Assembly (NCBI GenBank): GCA_019240115.1
Contig: JAFAYV010000032.1
Span: forward strand, 1 to 48,058
DNA: 48,058 nucleotides
Reading direction: 5' to 3'
Source of the DNA: Solirubrobacterales bacterium
Lineage (GTDB): Bacteria; Actinomycetota; Thermoleophilia; Solirubrobacterales; Solirubrobacteraceae
Below are positions 1-6,585 of the stretch, piece after piece. Every line of letters begins with the position of its first letter. The stretch's first letter is position 1. The position numbers and the translations under genes were made by a program. The notes under the pieces are model-generated. The model was not told the origin of the DNA. It did not search any database and saw only the letters and a program-made list of their open reading frames with translations.

Positions 1-416
1 TCGTGTTGGGCGCCCGCCCAGATGGCGCGGCCGGCTTTGTGGTGAGCGGGATGGTCTGAGTCGAGCAGCTGCGCGGCGGTGCGCAAGCGAGCGTCTGCGT
101 CCAGTCGAAAGCGCAGGCGGGCGTTGACCTGCTCGGCGAGCGCCCGGGCGGCGTCGCGGCGCCGGGCCCGGCTCGTGGCCCGGGTCGCGTTGTCGGGATG
201 GGTGATGTGGGCGTAGGCGCTCATCTGCCGCGTCAGCTCGTTGAAGCGCTGCACGTCATAGGCCATCCCGTGCTCGGGTCCGTCCAGTCCGGACACGCAG
301 TCGGTGACAAACCGCGCGAACGCCGCGACCGGCACCGCGGGCCAGTCCGGGGGGCGCGCCTGGGCGTAGCGGCCGTAGCGGTCCAGCGCGGTCCAGCCAC
401 GGGCCGTGATGAGCAT
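1..416 (-). CDS. Hypothetical protein, partial at left edge
   Basis: An open minus-strand frame runs from an ATG at 414-416 off the left edge (about 138 residues visible). It has protein-like composition: a Trp/Arg/Tyr-rich start (MLITARGWTALDRYGRY) and a later Arg/Ala-rich helical stretch. I do not recognise the family. The frame is also open upstream of the ATG, and the next minus-strand frame (256-831) overlaps it by about 160 nt. The two may therefore be pieces of one gene broken by a frameshift near 415-430 rather than two genes. A clear Shine-Dalgarno is not visible. No function is proposed. Confidence 0.4.
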   Translation of the reverse strand, partial: MLITARGWTALDRYGRYAQARPPDWPAVPVAAFARFVTDCVSGLDGPEHGMAYDVQRFNELTRQMSAYAHITHPDNATRATSRARRRDAARALAEQVNARLRFRLDADARLRTAAQLLDSDHPAHHKAGRAIWAGAQH

Positions 417-831
417 GGTCCTCGCGCCACAGCGCGAGCCGTCCGGCGCCCGCGGCGGCCATCGCCGGTCCGTGCGCCCCCAGCGCCCAGGCTTCGATCA
501 GCCGCCACCGCGGACAGCGGTGCTCCTCAAGCCAGTCGTCAAGTCGGCCAACGCGATCGACCAGCGCTCCGACGTGGGGCTGCCATGCCTCGGTACTGCG
601 GCTGACCCACAGCCCGTGGACCTGGTGGTAGATCGCCCAGCGGATGTCCTCGGCGTCGCCGCCGACCGCTGTCTCGGTGCTGATGTTGTCAGTGTGTGCC
701 TCGGTGGCGCGCGGCGGTAGCGCAATGCGCGCGCCCGCGACTCCTCTGGACCACGGTGATTGGTCATTTGTCTCTCTCGGAGTTTGGCAATGCCGAGTCC
801 GGCGGTCCAGCGGCGAGGGAGAGAGGGACAT
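256..831 (-). pseudogene. Hypothetical protein fragment, probably the frameshifted N-terminal part of the preceding gene
   Basis: Between about 690 and 415 this minus-strand frame reads like real protein (AEDIRWAIYHQVHG, then a Trp-rich helix ending RLALWRE). After that point it becomes a Pro/Arg/Gly-rich string typical of a wrong frame, while the neighbouring frame (1-416) becomes protein-like. The simplest reading is one gene with a one-base frameshift near 415-430. No convincing start codon lies just upstream of the good segment; the first in-frame ATG (about 831) would add low-complexity sequence. The family is not recognised. It could instead be two overlapping short genes. Confidence 0.3.
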
Positions 832-924
832 GTCGTCGCCCATCGTGTGACCGGCGCCGAACGGCGCGTATGACCGGCCGGGTTGGAAATCGACGTGTGC
901 CGCCACGGTCGATCTGGATGAGCT

Positions 925-1275
925 TTGCCGGCGGCGTTCCCGGTGCAGATCGACTCGCCCGCGCGGGCGATCGAGCTCGGGGCCGGCATGGTCCATCTAC
1001 GGCCTCGCCGTCGATCCCGACGCGCGGATCGATGCGAGGGCACGACGTCGGCGCGATCGAGCTCGTCCATCGTCGGCTCGTCGCCGAAAGCGACGGGCGG
1101 TCCTGCTGGTCTCGCTCGAGTTCGAGGCGGTGCACGCGCCCGCCGACCGCATCCTCGTCATCTACGAGGACGCATCCGCGGCGAGTTCGGACCCGAGATG
1201 ACCGAGGAGACGCTCGGGGTCGCGATGACGGGCGGGCGCGCAACCGCGAACACGGCGGGGGCGGCGGGCGTATAA
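925..1275 (+). pseudogene. Decayed sugar/nucleoside ABC transporter ATPase (NupO/YufO-like), internally deleted and frameshifted
   Basis: Pieces of one ABC ATPase can be read across three frames. First comes a segment matching the region after Walker A of BMP-family nucleoside importers (QIDSPARAIELGAGMVH, from 949). Then come ALAVDPD-like and PTRG...DVGAIELVHRRLVAE segments (about 1015-1090), then AVLLVSLEFEAV...ADRILVIYED (about 1100-1170), then GEFGPEMTEETLGVAMTGG ending at a TAA at 1273-1275. Walker A, signature and Walker B regions are missing, and at least two frame changes occur, so it cannot be functional. In related clusters such an ATPase feeds nucleosides to cytidine and adenosine deaminases like those downstream here. 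Family assignment rests on motif recall, not on a search. Confidence 0.7.
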
Positions 1276-1287
1276 CTGAGCGGGCGT

Positions 1288-1416
1288 ATGAATGAGCTGC
1301 CGGATTTCGCCGAAAACGGCACGTTCGCCGGCGAGGAGGAGAACGTCGAGGCGGCGGTCAGCTTCGGGCGCTCGCGCCCCCCGGCGGCGAGCGGCATCCC
1401 CTACGTCAAGGATTGA
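1288..1416 (+). CDS. Possible 42-residue small protein
   Basis: A short acidic reading frame (start MNELPDFAENG, end SGIPYVKD) lies between the decayed ABC ATPase and the large gene at 1423, 6 nt before its GTG. The amino-acid composition is less Arg/Pro-skewed than the shadow frames around it. That favours either a real small protein or the remnant of a longer one. There is no strong ribosome-binding site and no recognised domain. It may be translationally coupled to the next gene. Confidence 0.3.
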   Translation: MNELPDFAENGTFAGEEENVEAAVSFGRSRPPAASGIPYVKD

Positions 1417-1422
1417 GCAGCC

Positions 1423-3189
1423 GTGGCCGTCGCCCGCCTCGCCGTCGCCAGCATGCCCGAGGGGACGGTCCGCCTGAGCGACGAGATCGAGCTCTATCAG
1501 CGGACCTACACGACGCTGCTGCGCTCCAGCGGGGAGACGCACCTGCGGGTGCTCGAGCCCTCGCACCGGGCGATCGGCTCGAGCCTGCACCCGCTGGCGG
1601 CCAGCGACGAGATCGATCTCGGGGCCTTTATCTACGCCATCCGCCGGCTGCCCGACGGGATCATCGGCGCGCGCCTGGTCGTCATGGCCCAGGAGGTCGA
1701 GGCGCTGCTGCGGGCCGGGATGCCGGTGCAGTCCTGGCAGGAGGCCGAGGCCCCGGCCCGGCGGCGGCGGTGGTACGACGACGACGCGGGCACGCTGGCC
1801 GTCCTGCTCGCCTCGGCGTCCGACGTCGACGACCTCGTCCCGACCCTCGTCGCCTTCCAGATCGAATGGAACAAGATCCGGGTCCGCCAGCGCGCCGCCG
1901 GCTGGAGCGAGACCGTGGGCGACGACGACCCGTCGGCGGCGGAGTGCCACCGGCTGCTGGGCGGCAGCGGCGAGGACTGGGGACGTCTGCGCGAGGCGTG
2001 GGGCGATCGCTTCGCCGCGCACCTGCGGCTCATCTCGGCGCAGCGGATGTCGCTGCGCCTGCGGATGTTCGGCGGGTCGCACGCCGGCTATGCGCGCCTG
2101 ACCCGCCGCTGGTGGACGCCGGTCTCGGAGGAGCTCGGCCGGGCCGAGCGCCCGCTGTACTTCGTCAGCTCCAACTCGCACAGCCTCGTCAACATCGCCA
2201 CCTCGGTCGCTCGCGACCGCGAGTCAGAGCTCGTCGCCTTCGTCGAGACGACGGACCCGGACGACATCCTGCGCCACGAGCTCGCCGCCTTCCGGGAGGG
2301 ACGCGCCGAGGGCTCGTGGGAGAACTTCCTGTACTTCGTCGCCCGGATCTACTTCTCGGCCCGCGGCGCGGCCGGCGCGGCCGAGCGCCGCGCCGCCGAG
2401 CTGGCCAACGGCGTCACCCACATGCGCAGCACCACCGCCCTGCGCGTCCCGGCCCAGATCCTCCCCCTGGCGGCGCTGCAGTGCGAAGGCCTCGACCCGC
2501 GCGTGGGCGACGTCGACGCCGACGCGCTGGCATCGAGCGACGCGGTGATCGTCAACATCGACTATCCGCTGGGCGCGGCGGCGTACAACATCCTGCGCGA
2601 AGTCGCCGTCGACCGGGCCGCACTGCGCGGGGTCTACGTGCTCGGCACGGCGGCGACGCTGAACGCCGACGTCGGCGACGTGATGATCTCGAGCGTCGTC
2701 CACGACGAGCACTCGAGCTCGACCTACTGGCTCGACAACGCGTTCGACGTCGGCGACCTCGCCGCTGACCTGAGGTTCGGGACCGGGCTGGACAACCAGC
2801 GCGCGGTGACGGTCAAGAGCACGTTCCTGCAGAACCGCTCCTATCTCGACTTCTACTACCGCGAGGCCTACACGGTCGTCGAGATGGAGGCGGGCCCGTT
2901 CTGCAACGCGGTCTACGAGATGGCCGACCCCGACCGCCACCCGGTCGGCGAGGCGGTCAGCTTCTCGCGACTGCCGATCGACCTCGGGATCATCCACTAC
3001 GCCTCCGACACGCCCTACACCCAGGCGCGCACCCTCGGCGCGCGCGGGCTCAGCTACTACGGGATGGACTCGACCTACGCCGGGTCGCTGGCGATCCTGC
3101 GGCGCGTCCTGCTGCTCGAGGACGTGCTTCGCGCGCCGGTCCCGTCGGGCGGCGAGGCTAGGCCCCGACGGGATGCCATGCGGTCGTGA
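1423..3189 (+). CDS. DUF6909-type protein with nucleoside-phosphorylase-like C-terminal domain
   Basis: This is a 588-residue soluble protein. The N-terminal ~350 residues are largely helical and of unknown role. The C-terminal ~210 residues resemble the PNP/UDP phosphorylase fold: an alternating beta/alpha layout, VYVLGTAATLNADVGDVMI, and VVEMEAGPF, which matches the purine/uridine phosphorylase and MTA/SAH nucleosidase family signature containing the ribose-binding Glu. The gene sits with LOG, upp, cytidine deaminase and adenosine deaminase, which supports a role in nucleoside or nucleotide metabolism. The substrate cannot be told. The annotated start is GTG; an ATG 30 nt downstream (MPEGTVRLSDE) is an equally good candidate. 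The DUF number is from memory. The PNP-like reading is inference from motifs. Confidence 0.7.
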   Translation: MAVARLAVASMPEGTVRLSDEIELYQRTYTTLLRSSGETHLRVLEPSHRAIGSSLHPLAASDEIDLGAFIYAIRRLPDGIIGARLVVMAQEVEALLRAGMPVQSWQEAEAPARRRRWYDDDAGTLAVLLASASDVDDLVPTLVAFQIEWNKIRVRQRAAGWSETVGDDDPSAAECHRLLGGSGEDWGRLREAWGDRFAAHLRLISAQRMSLRLRMFGGSHAGYARLTRRWWTPVSEELGRAERPLYFVSSNSHSLVNIATSVARDRESELVAFVETTDPDDILRHELAAFREGRAEGSWENFLYFVARIYFSARGAAGAAERRAAELANGVTHMRSTTALRVPAQILPLAALQCEGLDPRVGDVDADALASSDAVIVNIDYPLGAAAYNILREVAVDRAALRGVYVLGTAATLNADVGDVMISSVVHDEHSSSTYWLDNAFDVGDLAADLRFGTGLDNQRAVTVKSTFLQNRSYLDFYYREAYTVVEMEAGPFCNAVYEMADPDRHPVGEAVSFSRLPIDLGIIHYASDTPYTQARTLGARGLSYYGMDSTYAGSLAILRRVLLLEDVLRAPVPSGGEARPRRDAMRS

Positions 3190-3303
3190 GCGCAGGCTGA
3201 CAACCCGCGCGGGGATGTCGGCGACGCCGAGCACCTCGAGGTCGAGGCCGGCGAGCGGCGCGTCTCAGCCGCAACCGGGGCCGGCTCTATGCTGGACGCA
3301 GCG

Positions 3304-3930
3304 ATGCAGCGGGTTCTGGTCTTCTGTGGCTCGAGCCCCGGGAGCCGGCCCGAGTACGCCGCCGCGGCGGCCGAGCTCGGCCGCGTGCTGGCGGCCCGTG
3401 GCCTCGGGCTCGTCTACGGCGGCGCGAGCGTCGGGCTGATGGGCACGATCGCCGACGCCGCGCTCGGCGGCGGAGCGCAGGTCATCGGGGTCATCCCCGA
3501 GCGCCTGATGGAGGTCCGGGAGGTGCCCCACCGCGGGCTGACCGAGCTGCGCGTCGTGGCCACGATGCACGAGCGCAAGGCGCTGATGGCCGAGCTCTCC
3601 GACGCAGTGGCCGTCCTGCCCGGCGGCGCGGGGACGCTCGAGGAGCTGTTCGAGATGTACACCTGGAGCCAGCTCGGCCTCCACGACAAGGCGATCGGCC
3701 TGCTCAACGTCGCCGGCTACTGGGACGGGCTGCTGACGATGCTCGACCGGATGGTCGCCGAGCGGTTCCTGCGCGCCGAGCACCGCCACGCCCTGCTCGT
3801 CGAGCGCGATCCCGAGGCGCTGCTGCAGCGCCTGGCCGCCCAGCGCCACCGGGCCCCCGACACGTGGCTGGACCCTCAGAGCGTGCCGAAGACGCGGTCG
3901 CCGGCATCGCCCAGGCCGGGGCGGATGTAG
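3304..3930 (+). CDS. LOG family protein (nucleoside 5'-monophosphate phosphoribohydrolase-like)
   Basis: The protein is about 208 residues. It begins with a Rossmann-like strand and loop (VLVFCGSSPGS), has the glycine-rich segment VYGGASVGLMG, and carries the family signature PGGAGTLEE, whose Glu is catalytic in LOG/TIGR00730 enzymes. These enzymes cleave cytokinin riboside monophosphates or, in many bacteria, purine/pyrimidine NMPs to base plus ribose 5-phosphate. The ATG at 3304 is preferred over the upstream in-frame start at 3289, which adds a non-conserved MLDAA. The gene is convergent with upp and overlaps its 3' end by about 55 nt; the last ~20 residues are an unconserved basic tail. 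The context is base salvage: the base released here could be re-used by upp. Confidence 0.85.
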   Translation: MQRVLVFCGSSPGSRPEYAAAAAELGRVLAARGLGLVYGGASVGLMGTIADAALGGGAQVIGVIPERLMEVREVPHRGLTELRVVATMHERKALMAELSDAVAVLPGGAGTLEELFEMYTWSQLGLHDKAIGLLNVAGYWDGLLTMLDRMVAERFLRAEHRHALLVERDPEALLQRLAAQRHRAPDTWLDPQSVPKTRSPASPRPGRM

Positions 3931-4505
3931 GCGTTCTCGTCGAGCTCGCGGTCGATCGCCGCGGTCCAGATGACGACGTCGGGATGCTCGGCCTCCAGCG
4001 CCCGCAGCCCCTCGGGTGCCGCGACGAGGCACACGAGCTGCAGCTGGCGCGCGCCGGCGCGCTTGAGGTGGTGCAGCGCCCGAACCGCGCTGCCCCCGGT
4101 GGCCAGCATCGGGTCCAGCACGTAGACGCGGGTCTCGCCCAGCCCCGGCGGCAACCGCTCGAAGTAGTCGATCGGCTCGTGGTCGGTGTGATCGCGCTGG
4201 ATGCCGAGGTGCCCGACGCGCGCGTCGGGCAACAGCCGCAGGAAGCCCTCGACCATCCCCAGCCCGGCCCGCAGGACGGGCACGACCGCGACCTCGTCGC
4301 GGATCCGCTGCCCGCGCGTCGGCTCCAGCGGCGTCTCGATCTCGACCTCGAGCGCCGGCAGGTCGCGGGCGACCTCGACGGCCATGATCGCCGAGGCCTC
4401 GTACACGGCCTGCCGGAAGATCCCGTGCGGGGTCGCGCGATCGCGCATGAGCGTCAGGCGGTCGGCGAGGACCGTGTGCTGGACGGTGATGATGCGTTGC
4501 CCCAC
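3876..4505 (-). CDS. upp: Uracil phosphoribosyltransferase
   Basis: At 209 residues it has the normal family length. It catalyses uracil + PRPP to UMP + PPi in pyrimidine salvage. The PRPP-binding loop VYVLDPMLATGGSA is near residues 125-140, and the start VQHTVLADRLTLMRD and the C-terminal uracil-binding region GDAGDRVFGTL are canonical. The start is GTG at 4505. The gene is divergent from the CYTH-cytidine deaminase gene, with only 45 nt between the starts, so promoters must overlap. Its 3' end overlaps the LOG gene on the opposite strand. It is intact and should be functional. Confidence 0.95.
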   Translation of the reverse strand: MGQRIITVQHTVLADRLTLMRDRATPHGIFRQAVYEASAIMAVEVARDLPALEVEIETPLEPTRGQRIRDEVAVVPVLRAGLGMVEGFLRLLPDARVGHLGIQRDHTDHEPIDYFERLPPGLGETRVYVLDPMLATGGSAVRALHHLKRAGARQLQLVCLVAAPEGLRALEAEHPDVVIWTAAIDRELDENAYIRPGLGDAGDRVFGTL

Positions 4506-4550
4506 GCGGCGATGCTACCGGGGGCCGGGACGGTAGCCTCGCCCCCGCCG

Positions 4551-5459
4551 ATGGCCTCCGTCAACGTCGAGCTGAAGGCTCGCGACGCCGACCCCAGGAC
4601 GACCGCCGCCCGCTGCCGCGCGCTCGGAGCCCGCGACCACGGCGTGCTCGAGCAGCGCGACACCTACTTCCACGGCCGCGTCGGCCGGCTCAAGCTCCGC
4701 CAGACGGCCGACGGCCCCGCCGAGCTGATCGCCTACCGCCGTCCCGACGGCGCCGAGCCCGGAGCCAGCGGGTACGTCCGCGCGCCGGCCGGCGATCCGG
4801 CGGCGCTGCGCGAGGCGCTCGTCGCCGCGCTCGGTCCCGCGATCGTCGTCGTCGACAAGCGTCGGCGGCTGTTCACCTGGGAGAGCGTGCGCATCCATCT
4901 CGACGAGGTGGAGGGGCTCGGCACGTTCGTCGAGCTCGAGTCGATCGTCGGCGGCGACGCCGGCGAGGCGCGGGCGCGGGCCGCGCTCGCCCGCCTGCGC
5001 GCCGAGCTCGCGATCGCCGACGACGCGCTCGTCGCGGTCAGCTACTGCGACCTGCTGCTCGACGCGCCCGCGGCGCTGCTCGCGGCCGCCGAGGCCGCGA
5101 TGCGCCGCGCCTACGCCCCCTACTCGCAGTTCAAGGTCGGCGCCGCCGTCCGCGGCGCCACCGGCGCGATCTACGCGGGGGCCAACGTCGAGAACGTCGC
5201 CTTCCCGCAGGGCCAGTGCGCCGAGGCCTCGGCGATCGGGGCGCTCGTGACCGCGGGCGAGTCCGCGCTCACCGAGGTCGCGGTCGTCGCCGAGCGCCTG
5301 GAGCACTGTCCGCCGTGCGGTGGGTGCCGTCAACGGCTCGTCGAGTTCGGGTCGGCGTCGACGCCCGTCCATCTCGGCCGACCCGGTGCCGCGCCGCGGA
5401 CGACGACGCTCGGCGAGCTGCTGCCGGGGTCGTTTCACCGCGCCGCGCTGCGGTCCTGA
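4551..5459 (+). CDS. CYTH domain - cytidine deaminase fusion protein
   Basis: This is a 302-residue two-domain protein. Residues 1 to about 165 are a CYTH (class IV adenylate cyclase / thiamine-triphosphatase-type) tunnel-fold domain: NVELKARD at the start, RDTYF then GRLKLR, and HLDEVEGLGTFVELE. Residues 170-302 are a zinc-dependent cytidine deaminase: YSQFKVGAAV, NVENVAFPQGQCAEASAIG (Cys-Ala-Glu with the catalytic Glu) and CPPCGGCRQ (two zinc Cys). The deaminase should convert cytidine or deoxycytidine to uridine. The role of the CYTH part is unknown; it may bind or hydrolyse a triphosphate. The ATG at 4551 is chosen because the frame upstream has no CYTH-like sequence and is antisense to upp. 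Both halves keep their signature residues, so a true fusion is more likely than a frame artefact. Confidence 0.85.
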   Translation: MASVNVELKARDADPRTTAARCRALGARDHGVLEQRDTYFHGRVGRLKLRQTADGPAELIAYRRPDGAEPGASGYVRAPAGDPAALREALVAALGPAIVVVDKRRRLFTWESVRIHLDEVEGLGTFVELESIVGGDAGEARARAALARLRAELAIADDALVAVSYCDLLLDAPAALLAAAEAAMRRAYAPYSQFKVGAAVRGATGAIYAGANVENVAFPQGQCAEASAIGALVTAGESALTEVAVVAERLEHCPPCGGCRQRLVEFGSASTPVHLGRPGAAPRTTTLGELLPGSFHRAALRS

Positions 5460-5542
5460 ACCCGAACGCGCCCCGCGCGTCGCGCAGCGTCTCACCCGGC
5501 TGCTGCCGGGCTTCGTCCCGCCTGCGCTAGACCTCGGGTCGC

Positions 5543-6523
5543 ATGACCCTCCCAAAGGTCGAGCTTCACGTCCATCTCGAGGGCACCGCGACTCCGGAGC
5601 TCGTGCGCCGGCTGGCCGACCGCAACCGCGTCGCCCTCCCCGATCGCCTCCTCGACGCCGACGGGCGCTTTGCCTACGGCGACTTCCTGCACTTCCTGCG
5701 GACCTATGACCTGGCGGCGAGCGTCATCCGCACACCCCGGGACTACCGCGACATCACCTACGAGTACCTCTCAGCGTGCGCGCGCGAGGGCGCCATCTAC
5801 GTCGAGCTGACCGCCTCGCCCGATCACGCCGCGGTCGTCGGGCTGACCGACGGCGAGGAGCTCGACGGGATCGCCCAGGGGATCGAAGACGCTCGGCGCG
5901 ACCACGAGATCGAGGCGCGGATCCTCGTCGTCGCCATCCGCGACCTCGGACCCGCGCGGGCGGCACGCATCGCGCGCCTGGCCGCGGCGCGAGCCCACCC
6001 CCACGTCGTCGGCTTCTCGATGGCGGGCGACGAGGCCGGTTACCCCGCCGAGCAGTTCGCCGACGCCTATGCGATCGCCGCCGCCGCCGGGCTCGGGTGC
6101 ACGATGCACGCCGGCGAGTGGGCCGGCGCCGACAGCGTCCGCGGCACGCTCACGCTGCCGGTGACCCGGATCGCCCACGGGGTGCGCGCGATCGAGGATC
6201 CCGGCCTCGTCGCCGAGCTCGCCCGCCGTGGGATCGTGCTCGACACCTGCCCGACGAGCAACGTCGTCCTCGGCGTGTTTCGCTCCTACGAGGAGCATCC
6301 CCTCCCCCGCCTGCGCGATGCCGGTGTCCGGCTCACCCTCGGCTCCGACGACCCACCGTACTTCGGCGCGACGATCGGCGGCGAGTACCGCGCGTGCGCC
6401 GAGCGAATGGGGTTCAGCGAGACGCAGCTGCGCGCCATCACCGACACCGCGGTTGACGCCGCCTTCTGCGACGACGATCTCAAGCGCGATCTCCGCGCGC
6501 GCCTTCGCCCGGTCGGCGGCTAG
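5543..6523 (+). CDS. add: Adenosine deaminase
   Basis: The protein has 326 residues, the usual length. It should deaminate adenosine (or adenine/N6-modified adenine) to inosine. Metal and catalytic motifs are in order: HVHLEG (His9/His11), CTMHAGE with the zinc His and catalytic Glu region, the proton-shuttle His in RIAHGVRAIED, and the zinc Asp in GSDDPPYFG. It lies 83 nt after the deaminase fusion on the same strand and is probably co-transcribed, completing a purine plus pyrimidine deamination pair. Some family members act on adenine or on aminodeoxyfutalosine; the motifs alone do not exclude these. The gene is convergent with the UvrA2-like gene. Confidence 0.9.
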   Translation: MTLPKVELHVHLEGTATPELVRRLADRNRVALPDRLLDADGRFAYGDFLHFLRTYDLAASVIRTPRDYRDITYEYLSACAREGAIYVELTASPDHAAVVGLTDGEELDGIAQGIEDARRDHEIEARILVVAIRDLGPARAARIARLAAARAHPHVVGFSMAGDEAGYPAEQFADAYAIAAAAGLGCTMHAGEWAGADSVRGTLTLPVTRIAHGVRAIEDPGLVAELARRGIVLDTCPTSNVVLGVFRSYEEHPLPRLRDAGVRLTLGSDDPPYFGATIGGEYRACAERMGFSETQLRAITDTAVDAAFCDDDLKRDLRARLRPVGG

Positions 6524-6548
6524 GCGACACAGCACTGCTTGCAGGTAA

Positions 6549-6567
6549 CGGCGGTCGAGATCCGCCG
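6549..6567. terminator. Small hairpin between convergent genes
   Basis: CGGCGG (6549-6554) pairs with CCGCCG (6562-6567) across a 7-nt loop in the 62-nt gap between add and the UvrA2-like gene. It could act as a bidirectional terminator. There is no T-run, so support is weak. Confidence 0.3.
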
Positions 6568-6585
6568 CTCGCCTCCGCGGCCCGC

